Below, in pieces: positions 17,731-25,073 of a DNA stretch of 64,000 nucleotides (its first letter is position 1; every line of letters begins with the position of its first letter). The stretch comes from Lentzea cavernae (GTDB lineage Bacteria; Actinomycetota; Actinomycetes; Mycobacteriales; Pseudonocardiaceae). The translations under genes and the position numbers were made by a program. The notes under the pieces are model-generated. The model was given only the letters and a program-made list of their open reading frames with translations. It was not told the origin of the DNA and did not search any database. The stretch lies in assembly GCF_014653695.1 (NCBI RefSeq), contig NZ_BNAR01000009.1:124001-188000 (forward strand), in the 5' to 3' direction.

Positions 17731-18759
17731 ATGGTCATGTATCTGCGTGAGTACCTCTACGCTGACATTGACCGAATTCGCTCACTAGCCGGGCAGTTGA
17801 TGGAGGGGATACCGGAAGAATCGAGATTGACAGAAAAGCGCGCAAAGCAACTGTCGCTAGGAATGAAAGCGATAGCAGGATCAACGGGGGATTGGTCTTC
17901 GGAAGAATACACAAATAGATCTATGGCGGACTCTCTTTTTGGTGCACTAGAGGAGATCTTGGAAAGTGACGGATGGCTAAATGATCTTTCCGATACTCTC
18001 CAGTCGCATGATACCGACTACTCAACCTTGCCAGACGAGCATCCCCCAGGAACGATCGTACGAATTACATGTCCCGGCGTAATCTTTGATGCGCGATTTG
18101 TTGCACGCGTATTTAGCGGCCTTGCAGCCGCTTCAGATGCGCTGGTTGCAATGAACAAATTCAGCAATCCTGTCGACGAGCCCAGTCAAGGCAAGGCGAA
18201 ACCCCGACAAGGTCAGCAGAAAAAGCGAACTGGTAAAGATGATCAGACTCCGAATCCAAATTCACTCGAATCTGAAATCGAGGATTTTGACCCGGCTATG
18301 CTGGGTATAGACGCGGCGATGCTTCGATCGATGGTAAAGCTATCACGCGGAGTTTTTGCGCCTGGGATTCACCTCATGCTAACTCCGCGCTCAGATGATA
18401 TGGCGATCACTGCACGCCTTCAGGAGGGACGTAAGTATCTAGAGTCGGATCCAGAAGTCCTTTTTTCGCGTTACGGTACCGCTCGGCAAACCTGGACGAT
18501 GGTCGGGTCGATTGGAACATATTCCGAGGCAGCTTACGCAGACCAAGTCGGGACGATCAGTATTCTAGAAGAGGGCAACACGATCAATCGATCAAAGTTC
18601 GCCAGCTTGGTCAATTACTTCATGCAGTTTGTTGGCCACCAGGGATTGGCTGATGTTCCGCAGCACCCAGGATTCTCGATCGTTCCGCTCGCGGTGTACC
18701 GCTCGACCGTTCGAGCCAAGGGGAGCGCGATCCAGCCATCAGACGGAGCAGTTATCTAA
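17731..18759 (+). CDS. Unrecognised 342-residue protein in element 1
   Basis: Function is not recognised. The start MVMYLREYLYADIDRIRSLAGQL vaguely recalls the DUF6414-type opening (a Y-L/aspartate/S-L-x-x-Q-L pattern), but this is weak. The middle (residues ~160-195) is a low-complexity Lys/Gln/Asp linker, and compact, mostly soluble regions flank it. There is no signal peptide or transmembrane helix. ATG at 17731 has GGGAGG 7 nt upstream. Codon use (ATA, AGA, TTT) is clearly more AT-rich than the host genes. Convergent with the TIR gene within the same element, it could be its partner; that is inference. Confidence 0.7.
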   Translation: MVMYLREYLYADIDRIRSLAGQLMEGIPEESRLTEKRAKQLSLGMKAIAGSTGDWSSEEYTNRSMADSLFGALEEILESDGWLNDLSDTLQSHDTDYSTLPDEHPPGTIVRITCPGVIFDARFVARVFSGLAAASDALVAMNKFSNPVDEPSQGKAKPRQGQQKKRTGKDDQTPNPNSLESEIEDFDPAMLGIDAAMLRSMVKLSRGVFAPGIHLMLTPRSDDMAITARLQEGRKYLESDPEVLFSRYGTARQTWTMVGSIGTYSEAAYADQVGTISILEEGNTINRSKFASLVNYFMQFVGHQGLADVPQHPGFSIVPLAVYRSTVRAKGSAIQPSDGAVI

Positions 18760-18791
18760 GGCGCTGTTCATATTTTTCCCACTCAGTCAGA

Positions 18792-19142
18792 GTGCTCGTC
18801 GCCTGGGCGCTCGTCGATCACTGGGACCTTCAGGACGACGAAGCGGAGGCTGCGGGGGACAGGTGGGAGGAGTCGGGGCTGATCTTCACGACGATCCTCG
18901 GCGGGCCGATCGATCCGACCTACCTCCGGTCGAGCTGGCACCCGATCCGGAAGCGCGCCGGCCTCGATGAGGTGCGCTTCCACGACATCCGGCATTCGTG
19001 CGTGACGCTGCTGCTCAGGCTTGGTGTTCCGCCGCACATCGTCCGGGACATCGTCGGCCATTCGAACATCGAAGTGACGATGATGATTTACGCCGCTGTC
19101 TCCCTTGAGGATAAGCGGGGAGGCGTTGACGAGGCTAACTGA
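18792..19142 (+). pseudogene. Tyrosine integrase remnant (C-terminal third)
   Basis: About 116 codons encode the end of a tyrosine recombinase: GLIFTTILGGPIDPTYLRSSW, then FHDIRHSCVTLLLRLGVPPH (the H-x-x-R box), IVGHSNIEVTMMIYAAV (GH box and nucleophile Tyr). The core-binding domain and first catalytic arginine are missing, and no start with an RBS is evident. The reading frame stays open a little upstream of 18792 before homology ends. Its GC content is host-like, unlike the neighbouring genes. A frameshift near 19140 may have shortened the tail. This is the likely former integrase of element 1. Confidence 0.82.
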
Positions 19143-19169
19143 AAAGCTTGATGGACGGCCCGAAGGTGA

Positions 19170-20252
19170 CTACTGAAACCCAAGGCTTCTCATGATGCGT
19201 TCGCGCTCTGTTGCATACTGTCCGGAAACTGCTTCATCGATACTCAAAACGAAATCGATCTGAACCCCGACTTCGCCCTCTTCGCTAGCTGCCTTCGCTG
19301 TTACATCCGCGAGTTGAGAAACATAGAAGTCAATGAAATCGCCTACCTGTTGAATGGGTTGATCCATAAAACGGGCGCCGAGTTCATAAAGTTCCTTTAG
19401 CTCGTCGTCCACGCTAGTGCCGCGCAGGTCAGCGGACCAGTCGAGGAAATCCTCGTAGGAGTCTGTGAATCGATTCCCGAGATGGATAATGTTGTCGGAG
19501 TTTCCGGGTTCTCCTCGCGGACCGAATGCCCACTCTTGAGCTTCGACGGAGAAGATCTTCATAAAGTCTTCTGCGATTCCGAGAGCGCCGTCCATGCGGT
19601 CAGCCATGTAGTCGACTGCTTCGACTTTGTCGGATATTTTGCGGACCCTCCTGGCGTACCTGATTCTGTGGTCTCTGAGTTTAGGTTGGAGCTTGATCTT
19701 GCCGCGAGAAATCACTCCGGCAAAGAGAATATACTCCCAGGCGGTAGGTCGGAGTGAGAGAAGTGCGGCTTGCTCGATATCAGATACTGGGGCTAGTGAG
19801 TAGTTAGCTGGCGCAAGAGCTTCTGGTGTGGCCGACTGGGATCCAGTCAGCTTCTCCTCAAACATCTTGGCTAGCTGCTCTGGTGTGGTGGTGCGAAGAT
19901 CGATGTAGCCGACGGTGGGTCGAAGGCCAGGAATTTCCGTGTCATCAAAGCGCGTGGGGAGAATGTACTCCGCGTTCTCGATTAGTGCTCGCGATTGGGC
20001 GCTCTTTCTTTCATGTGATGTCCACACCTTCTCTGCATATTGCTCTGATGCGAAGATAATGCAGTACCGAGCCTGCTCTCGATATACCGAATCAAGGTGC
20101 TCGTACAGATCCTTGCCCCACAAGTTGACCTGCTCATACCGGTCATAAAATACCTTTATCTTGTTCTGTCTGAGCAGTCTGGCTACCTCATCAACATACG
20201 CTCGCTGCTCGTCTGCAAATGAGAGACAGACATCGTATTCGGGGTCGGTCAT
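19170..20252 (-). CDS. TIR-domain protein with an unrecognised C-terminal domain
   Basis: The 360-residue protein begins with a TIR domain (residues ~1-130): YDVCLSFADEQRAYVDEVAR (beta A and box-1-like), KVFYDRYEQVNLWGKDLYEHL (BB-loop region) and ARYCIIFASEQYAEKVWTSHERKSA. In the last, Glu81 sits in the W-x-x-x-E position used by NAD-cleaving TIR domains. Residues ~150-360 are helix-rich and match nothing I recognise. Bacterial TIR proteins commonly act in antiphage defence by degrading NAD or making cyclic ADP-ribose signals (Thoeris, TIR-STING, TIR-Argonaute). The DNA is AT-rich relative to the host. A strong hairpin at 20331 lies upstream of its start. Confidence 0.85.
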   Translation of the reverse strand: MTDPEYDVCLSFADEQRAYVDEVARLLRQNKIKVFYDRYEQVNLWGKDLYEHLDSVYREQARYCIIFASEQYAEKVWTSHERKSAQSRALIENAEYILPTRFDDTEIPGLRPTVGYIDLRTTTPEQLAKMFEEKLTGSQSATPEALAPANYSLAPVSDIEQAALLSLRPTAWEYILFAGVISRGKIKLQPKLRDHRIRYARRVRKISDKVEAVDYMADRMDGALGIAEDFMKIFSVEAQEWAFGPRGEPGNSDNIIHLGNRFTDSYEDFLDWSADLRGTSVDDELKELYELGARFMDQPIQQVGDFIDFYVSQLADVTAKAASEEGEVGVQIDFVLSIDEAVSGQYATERERIMRSLGFQ

Positions 20253-20305
20253 GGTCAGTCTGGCCTCCGCTTGTGCCCCGCAGCGATGATCGACCAGCTG
20301 AGGGC

Positions 20306-20328
20306 GTTGCTACACCCGTTGCTACACC
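20306..20328 (+). repeat. Candidate integrase arm-type site, element 1 right
   Basis: Two exact copies of GTTGCTACACC are separated by one base (12-bp period), 45 bp before the att copy at 20373. They match 17309-17331 near the left end of the same element (20 of 23). Confidence 0.6.
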
Positions 20329-20330
20329 AG

Positions 20331-20368
20331 AGGGGTTGTGAAGGCTCTCGACAACCTTCACAACCCCT
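20331..20368. terminator. Long hairpin next to att copy 2
   Basis: A perfect 14-bp stem (AGGGGTTGTGAAGG / CCTTCACAACCCCT) with a 10-nt loop lies immediately before the att repeat. Its position mirrors the hairpin at 37680-37711 before att copy 3. It could act as a bidirectional terminator at the element 1/element 2 junction. Confidence 0.7.
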
Positions 20369-20372
20369 CTGA

Positions 20373-20430
20373 ACTGCGGAAGCGGAGGGATTTGAACCCC
20401 CGGACGGTTGCCCGTCTCCCGCTTTCAAGG
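20373..20430. repeat. att copy 2 (junction between elements 1 and 2)
   Basis: These 58 bp are identical to 37727-37784, and 20376-20430 also matches 17161-17215. It contains the 3' half of tRNA-Ser(UGA) without its 5' half. It is at once the right end of element 1 and the left end of element 2. Confidence 0.9.
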
Positions 20431-20522
20431 GAGTGGCACGGCCGTTCATGCGTGTTCGCGCAGGTACTTTTGCCTGGTCACGACCTTCGCGCGAACCTAG
20501 TTGTACCGCGTTGAACGGGCAT

Positions 20523-20546
20523 GAATGAGACTGGGCCTGAGACTGG
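20523..20546 (+). repeat. Candidate integrase arm-type site, element 2 left
   Basis: Two TGAGACTGG 9-mers lie at a 12-bp period, 92 bp inside the left att. The 24-bp block matches 37649-37672 near the right end at 21 of 24 positions, differing only in the 3-nt spacer. Confidence 0.65.
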
Positions 20547-20594
20547 GTTACTCCACTTTGGACAGTTGAACGAGTCGGTTCGAGAGCGCGAAAA

Positions 20595-20629
20595 GACCCC
20601 TGTGACGACCAAGGCCGGCCACAGGGGTC
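20595..20629 (-). terminator. Terminator of the kinase operon
   Basis: A perfect 10-bp stem GACCCCTGTG / CACAGGGGTC is followed, on the minus strand, by CTTTTCGCG. It lies about 140 bp beyond the stop of the small kinase gene. The rest of 20431-20767 holds no convincing gene. Confidence 0.75.
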
Positions 20630-20767
20630 CTGAGGTTGAAGCGCTGCTCTCTGACTGTTGTGGACGCGACGGACGTAGCCGATGGAGCTGCTGGGGGTCC
20701 ACTGCACCGTGGCGGTTCTCCAGGTCTGCGGTTCCTGGCCCGCGCGGAAGCTTGCTGGCGCGCCTCT

Positions 20768-21292
20768 TCACATCGATCGCGCCGCGCGGTCGATCAGTGC
20801 GGCTGCCTCACTCGGCTGCATGACTGCCGTGTCGATAGACAGGTCAGCGTCGACCATCGGAGCTGTCTCATCCCAAGCTTGGAGTCGGGCCTCTACATCA
20901 CCCGTACCTCGCTCGATAATCCTTCTCTCCGCGACTCTGCGAGAGCACCAGAGATAGACAATGAGCCAATCAGCATCGACAGAATCCACGATCGCCTTGA
21001 TTGCCTCCAGTTGTCCCGCGTGAACGACAGGAAAATGTCTGCTCAAATCACTTTCAAGTGACGGTCGGTCGATCACGTATAGCGACTCGTAACGTCGATT
21101 CTCCCATATGATATCGCCGGAACTTCTCAATCGCTCCACGTGTTGGCTCGTTGAGATTCGGTAGCCGTCGATTCTCCCTGGGCCTACCTTCAGGCGTTTG
21201 AAAATCTTATACCGCTCATCTATCGATGACAGTGCGTGCGTGACAGTGTCCTTTCCGGCGGCTGGGGGTCCGTACAAGATGATGCCTTGCAT
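20768..21292 (-). CDS. Small P-loop kinase, guanylate-kinase-like
   Basis: The 174-residue protein starts MQGIILYGPPAAGKDTVTHAL, a Walker A motif (GPPAAGKDT, residues 8-16) of nucleoside/nucleotide kinase type. YRISTSQHVERLRSSGDIIWENRRYESLYVID follows, resembling the GMP-binding region of guanylate kinases, and then a possible lid segment, CSRRVAERRIIERG. It is shorter than typical guanylate kinases (about 200), and the substrate is unproven. It starts 2 bp after the GntR-kinase stop, so the two are co-expressed. The DNA is less GC-rich than the rest of element 2, suggesting separate acquisition. Confidence 0.72.
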   Translation of the reverse strand: MQGIILYGPPAAGKDTVTHALSSIDERYKIFKRLKVGPGRIDGYRISTSQHVERLRSSGDIIWENRRYESLYVIDRPSLESDLSRHFPVVHAGQLEAIKAIVDSVDADWLIVYLWCSRRVAERRIIERGTGDVEARLQAWDETAPMVDADLSIDTAVMQPSEAAALIDRAARSM

Positions 21293-21294
21293 TT

Positions 21295-22143
21295 CTATTC
21301 TTTCCCGGTAATGTCCGCGACCAGCTTCCTTGCCTGCGCTTGAAGCGGTACTCCGGAAGCACTGTTGTCCATTACGACGTGTGGTACTGGAGGACGAAAT
21401 TCCACATCAATGGCCTGTAGATATGCGCTCCAGTTCTCCAGCTTGGACGTATCGCGCGCCGCACCACGGTGGCGGATATACGTGTTCATGGTGGATGCGT
21501 CACAGTAGACCCACACTACGCTTACCGCTGCCCCCATGGCGTCACAGCTTGCCTGAATTCGATTCAGCCAAGCTGGATCTTTAAATTCCTTGATGAATGG
21601 AGCGGTAACAATGGCGCTGTTTCCGCACTGAACGTTTTCGCTCATGGCGTTCATGAGCGCTTCGTATTCACGGGGCCGAACGTTAGTCAGATATTCTTCA
21701 GATTCACGATCATTCGGAGACAGGTCCAGAAGCTCTAGCGCCGCCTCGACAACCGGGCGAGTGAGCGTGTCCTTATCAAGCATCGGCCAGCCAGTCTCAC
21801 GCGCAATGATGCGGCCAAGCTCTGTCTTTCCGCTTCCCGCATAACCGCCGATCAAGACCACGCGTGGTGCAGCCGTGCGCACTTCACGATGGAAAGCCTG
21901 GTCGGGTGCGTGGACGAATCGCCCGGCGCGGGACTTGCTCACCACAACGCCCTCGTCAATGAGGTCCTGCATCGCTTCACTGATCGTGAAGACGCTGACC
22001 TCCCATTGCTGGGCCAACTCGCGCGTCGACGGGAGCGCTTGGCCGTCACGCAGCACGCCTGCGGCTATCTGGTTGCGGATGTTGCGCGCCACCTGCTGGC
22101 GGAGTGACTCCTTACGTGCGATGCGTGGTCCTTCGCCTGTCAT
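21295..22143 (-). CDS. GntR-type HTH regulator fused to a P-loop kinase domain
   Basis: The 282-residue protein combines two modules. The GntR winged helix-turn-helix occupies residues ~12-78 (ESLRQQVARNIRNQIAAGVL, ALPSTRELAQQWEVSVFTIS, DEGVVVSKSRAGRFV). The second module is an AAA/zeta-toxin-like P-loop domain from ~93 on (VVLIGGYAGSGKTELGRII; Walker A at 99-107). Usual GntR proteins carry a ligand-binding domain instead. GntR regulators (KorSA, Pra-type circuits) control AICE excision and transfer, so this is the likely element regulator, perhaps sensing a nucleotide. ATG at 22143 is chosen because GGAGG lies 4-5 nt upstream. Confidence 0.78.
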   Translation of the reverse strand: MTGEGPRIARKESLRQQVARNIRNQIAAGVLRDGQALPSTRELAQQWEVSVFTISEAMQDLIDEGVVVSKSRAGRFVHAPDQAFHREVRTAAPRVVLIGGYAGSGKTELGRIIARETGWPMLDKDTLTRPVVEAALELLDLSPNDRESEEYLTNVRPREYEALMNAMSENVQCGNSAIVTAPFIKEFKDPAWLNRIQASCDAMGAAVSVVWVYCDASTMNTYIRHRGAARDTSKLENWSAYLQAIDVEFRPPVPHVVMDNSASGVPLQAQARKLVADITGKE

Positions 22144-22252
22144 CTGGCCTCCAGCCGTCGGTAACGACGTGCAGCCTACCAGTGCCATAACAGTCGACCT
22201 ACCAGCGTTTCCGCAGGTAGAAGGCCAGTTATGGTCCAGTTTTGCCTAACTG

Positions 22253-22281
22253 TTGACCAGGTCACATATCAACTGTTAGCT
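22253..22281. promoter_or_regulatory. Candidate promoter and GntR operator
   Basis: A TTGACC box (22253-22258) is followed 17 nt later by TTAGCT (22276-22281), a plausible plus-strand promoter. It overlaps the perfect palindrome TGACC-A-GGTCA (22254-22264), of the size bound by GntR dimers. AACTGTT also occurs twice, 23 bp apart. It lies ~110 bp upstream of the GntR-kinase start, so it may serve autoregulation and control of rightward genes. Confidence 0.45.
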
Positions 22282-22724
22282 TCTGTCTTGTCGCCAACGC
22301 GACCCGGATCACATCGGGGGAGCGGGGCGGCGCAACTCAATGACACGACGCGCAGGGCCGGACTTCACGTCGGACACCGCCGCCGCAGGTCTCGCTCTTT
22401 GACAACTGAACAGGGTCAGCAAAACCCGCACCCCTGGCAGCACGTCGGGCCTCACGGCCTGGCGCTAGCCCGCGATGACCTGCGCAGCTTCTGCGTAGTG
22501 AGCGAGGACGTGTGGCATTGGACGCCAATGCCGGGAGATCCACGGCCGAGGCTGACCCCTTGAGAGCACTCAAGCCCGTTCTTGTGTGCCGGTTCCTCAT
22601 CGTTCGCGCCTTAGCCGGCCGATGAGGTTCCGGGACCCAACGGTCTACAGCCCTACTGCGGAGACGGCCTGTTTCCGCAGGTAGGCGCTTCCCTCAGATG
22701 TTTGCAAAAGTAAAGGATTCCACC
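22282..22724. other. Long leader region without a clear gene
   Basis: I find no convincing coding sequence in these ~440 bp. A TTGACA (22399-22404) has no good -10 partner. A hairpin with 8-bp stem CCTCATCG / CGATGAGG (22595-22627) lies ahead of the first gene of the rightward gene run. A long untranslated leader or an element regulatory locus is possible. Confidence 0.4.
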
Positions 22725-23042
22725 ATGTCCGAGGTCAAGAACTTCTCTGTCCCGCTCGCCGCTTTCCGCCAGGCCGAAGAGCGGGCGTGCGGGGGCTACC
22801 TGGTGGCCCGCAAGGCGATGATCCGGCTCGCCGCACGGGCCGCTTCCATCAGTCAGCTGGTGCGGGAGCACCCGACCCGAGCCGACTACCGCGCCGCGCT
22901 GCACCACGTGAAGGCCCTGCACCACGACGCGGTGGAACGCACGCGGCTGGCCTGGCAGCGCTGGAACCAGGCGCAGATCCGCTCCGATGCGTTCTGGGCC
23001 GCGACGAACCAGGCTGCTGCGCCGGTCGCGGTGGCGGTGTGA
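22725..23042 (+). CDS. Small helical protein of unknown function
   Basis: The 105-residue protein (MSEVKNFSVPLAAFRQAEER...) is predicted all-helical, rich in Ala, Arg and His. It has no membrane segment or recognisable motif. AAAGGA lies 8 nt before the ATG. It is the first of three genes joined by 4-bp GTGA overlaps, so translation is coupled. Small unknown proteins of this sort are common in AICE modules between regulator and transfer genes. Confidence 0.65.
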   Translation: MSEVKNFSVPLAAFRQAEERACGGYLVARKAMIRLAARAASISQLVREHPTRADYRAALHHVKALHHDAVERTRLAWQRWNQAQIRSDAFWAATNQAAAPVAVAV

Positions 23043-23494
23043 GCGCGTCGGCGGTGACGTTCGCGGTGGTGCTGCCCGCTCTGCTGGTGGCGCACAACGT
23101 GGCCGATCACTGGGGTCAGACCACTCACCAGGCCGCGCGCAAGGGACAGCGTGGAAAGGCCGGCCGCCAGGCATGTGCGGCGCACGTCGCGTCCTACACC
23201 GCGGTGACCGCCACAGTCGTGGCCCTGTTGTGGCTGGTACTCGACCTGAACATCAACCCGGCCGCGTTCGTGGTCGGGCAGCTGGTGTCCGCGCTCACCC
23301 ACTACTGGGCGGATCGCCGCTTCACCCTGGCCGCCCTGGCCCGCCTGACCGGGCACACCTCGTTCTACGTGCTGGGCGCACCCCGCACGGGTCGTGATGA
23401 CAATCCGAGCCTGGGCACGGGCGCGTACGCGCTCGATCAGGCCTGGCACTGGTTGTGGTTGCTGGTGGCCGCGCTGCTGACGGCGGTGTTGTGA
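23039..23494 (+). CDS. Multi-pass membrane protein, DUF3307-like
   Basis: This 151-residue protein has three or four hydrophobic segments: AVTFAVVLPALLVAHNVAD, AAHVASYTAVTATVVALLWLVL, AAFVVGQLVSALTHYWAD and HWLWLLVAALLTAVL. HNVADHW and LTHYWADRR resemble the D-H motifs of DUF3307 proteins. It starts with a GTG overlapping the preceding stop (GTGA) and ends overlapping the next start. Its membrane location suggests an accessory role in transfer or regulation; this is not established. Confidence 0.65.
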   Translation: MSASAVTFAVVLPALLVAHNVADHWGQTTHQAARKGQRGKAGRQACAAHVASYTAVTATVVALLWLVLDLNINPAAFVVGQLVSALTHYWADRRFTLAALARLTGHTSFYVLGAPRTGRDDNPSLGTGAYALDQAWHWLWLLVAALLTAVL

Positions 23495-23922
23495 CCGTGG
23501 CCCGCCGGTACCCGTGGGTGCTGGCCACGGTGTCGTGGTCGAACGCCCAGCAGTTCACTCGCGGCACTCACGAGGGGTTGCCGCTGCTCTCGCACGGCTG
23601 CGCACCCCGCGATGTGCTGGCCACTCGCCGCCAGCTGCGTGCGCTGGGCCTGCGCCCTGGCGGGGCTGACCCGGTGGCGGTGCTCTACGGCCGTCACAAC
23701 CATTCCAAGGCCCAGTGGCTGGCCAGCCTCTACCTCATCGCCACGGCGGTGCCGGTGCGGCCGATGACGCCGGCCAAACACACGGCACTGGCCAAAGCCA
23801 ACCTCGCGCGTCGCATCTGCCGCAGCTGTGGGCGTGACCCGCTCTACGTGCTGCCCACCAGCACCCGGCAGTGCTGGCCGTGTTTCGAGGCAGACGCCGC
23901 AGCCACGGGCACCGCCGCCTGA
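23491..23922 (+). CDS. RRQRL-motif zinc-binding protein
   Basis: The 143-residue protein contains DVLATRRQLRALGLRPGG, the RRQ-x-L motif that names a small actinobacterial mobile-element family. Two Cys pairs follow in RRICRSCGRD and QCWPCFEAD, which form a plausible zinc ribbon. YGRHNHSKAQWLASLYLI is the conserved middle segment. The GTG start overlaps the preceding stop. The molecular role is unknown; the family recurs in Streptomyces and Pseudonocardiales plasmids and AICEs as far as I recall. Confidence 0.78.
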   Translation: MTVARRYPWVLATVSWSNAQQFTRGTHEGLPLLSHGCAPRDVLATRRQLRALGLRPGGADPVAVLYGRHNHSKAQWLASLYLIATAVPVRPMTPAKHTALAKANLARRICRSCGRDPLYVLPTSTRQCWPCFEADAAATGTAA

Positions 23923-23979
23923 GTGACGCAAGCGGCTCGAGTCCCCGTGACGCAACTGTCCAGGACGGAAACGTCACGC
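23923..23979 (+). repeat. GTGACGCAA / CGTCAC repeat block, copy 1
   Basis: It comprises an 18-bp GTGACGCAAGCGGCTCGA followed by a 33-bp unit beginning GTGACGCAA and ending CGTCACGC. Both units recur inside the methyltransferase gene at 33754-33771 (18 of 18) and 33778-33810 (31 of 33). This copy is intergenic, directly after the RRQRL gene stop and ahead of the DUF4097 gene. Confidence 0.75.
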
Positions 23980-24034
23980 CATCTGCACGTTGTTGTCCCC
24001 CTTCGGTTTCGCCCTGATGAGAGGTGTGTTCGTC

Positions 24035-24877
24035 ATGCGTTCTGAGTCTTTCGAGGTGTCCGGTCCGGTACGGGCGTCGGTGAAGGTCGAGCACGGTCAC
24101 GTGTTCGTCCAGCACGGTGCGGGAGTCGAGCAGGCGCGGGTGACGCTGTCGCCGATGATCGCCGGTGACGAGGTCGCCGCCGACCTCATCGCCCGTGCCA
24201 CGGTCGAGTTCGCCGACGGGGTCCTGCTGGTGATCGTGCCGCCTACCCCGGCCGGTGCGGGTGGCAGCACGGTGGTGACCTCGCGCGGCGGCATGACCGT
24301 GACGCAGAACTTCGGTCACGTGAGCGTGGGCAGCAACGTTGTGGGCATGACCATCGTCAACGGCCGCGTGGTCTGCGGCGGTGGCCTCAACGTCTCCGGT
24401 GCGATCGTGGCCGGTGGGGTGCTGGGCGGTGGCGGGGTGCGGGTCAACGTGCTGGTGCCCGAGCAGTCCAGCGTCACCGCGCGGACGGTGTCGGCGGATC
24501 TGGACACGGGCAGTTTCGGTGAGAAGTCCCTGGACACCGTGGACTTCCACACGCTCTCGGGTGGCTTGCACGTGGGCAAGGCGCTCACGGTGCTCGCGTC
24601 CACGATCTCCGGTGACGTCGTGGTGGACGCCGCCTCCCAGGTGCAGGTGACCTCGACGTCCGGTGATGTGGAGCTGGAGGTGGGCACCCGCGCGGAGGTG
24701 TCCACTGTGTCCGGTGATGTCGCGGTGCTGGCGGTGCACGAGGGCGTGCGGGTGTCGGTGGCCACGGTCTCCGGAGACATCCGCGTCACTCCGATCGCAC
24801 CCGGCATGAGCATCGAGGTGTCCACCTCGACCGTTAACGGCAAGGTCCGCGGACCCCGCGCCGTGCAGGGCCGGTGA
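24035..24877 (+). CDS. DUF4097-type beta-repeat protein
   Basis: The 280-residue protein is a right-handed beta-repeat of DUF4097 type. SGDV-like corners recur about every 21 residues in its second half (STISGDVVV, TSTSGDVEL, STVSGDVAV, ATVSGDIRV). It has no signal peptide, so it is probably cytoplasmic. The start at 24035 is preferred because the TGTTCGTC-ATG context is the same as for the Nudix gene at 25414, with GAGAGG upstream. Members often sit with regulators and membrane proteins and are thought to be scaffolds. Its job in an AICE is unknown. Confidence 0.78.
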   Translation: MRSESFEVSGPVRASVKVEHGHVFVQHGAGVEQARVTLSPMIAGDEVAADLIARATVEFADGVLLVIVPPTPAGAGGSTVVTSRGGMTVTQNFGHVSVGSNVVGMTIVNGRVVCGGGLNVSGAIVAGGVLGGGGVRVNVLVPEQSSVTARTVSADLDTGSFGEKSLDTVDFHTLSGGLHVGKALTVLASTISGDVVVDAASQVQVTSTSGDVELEVGTRAEVSTVSGDVAVLAVHEGVRVSVATVSGDIRVTPIAPGMSIEVSTSTVNGKVRGPRAVQGR

Positions 24878-24883
24878 GCGGCG

Positions 24884-25054
24884 ATGACGGCCGCGTTCGT
24901 CCGCGCCCTGCCGCACACCGTGAAGGCGTGCCCGCAGGGCTGTGACCTGCCCACGGTGCAGGTCGATCCCGGTTTCGGTGACCCGGTCTGGGTCCACGCC
25001 GGCACCTACGAATACCGCTGCCCGCCCACCTACGCGAACGAGCAGAAGTCCTGA
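24884..25054 (+). CDS. Small Cys-containing protein (56 residues)
   Basis: The reading frame MTAAFVRALPHTVKACPQGC has a CPQGC pair and a later single Cys in YRCPP. It starts 7 bp after the DUF4097 stop and ends 20 bp before the next small gene, so it fits a coupled run. Codon composition is like that of its neighbours. There is no recognisable family. Confidence 0.5.
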   Translation: MTAAFVRALPHTVKACPQGCDLPTVQVDPGFGDPVWVHAGTYEYRCPPTYANEQKS

Positions 25055-25073
25055 CACAGAAGGAGAAACGACC

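Larger units (their letters stand above)
17161..20430. mobile_element. Element 1: small integrative element (decayed) in tRNA-Ser(UGA)
   Basis: It is bounded by direct copies of the tRNA-Ser 3' half (17161-17216 and 20373-20430). Contents are an unrecognised 342-residue gene, the C-terminal remnant of a tyrosine integrase and a TIR-domain gene, the last on the minus strand. The two intact genes are visibly richer in A+T than the chromosome, a sign of transfer. Tandem GTTGCTACACC-type repeats lie 93 bp inside the left end and 45 bp before the right att copy, and differ from those of element 2. No replication or transfer gene is present, so it could move only with an integrase supplied in trans. 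Confidence 0.72.

Noticed and set aside
22231..22563. A 110-codon plus-strand frame upstream of the AICE small genes
   Set aside because: Its product is low-complexity and basic with no RBS, and it overlaps the promoter/palindrome region. I treat it as non-coding leader.
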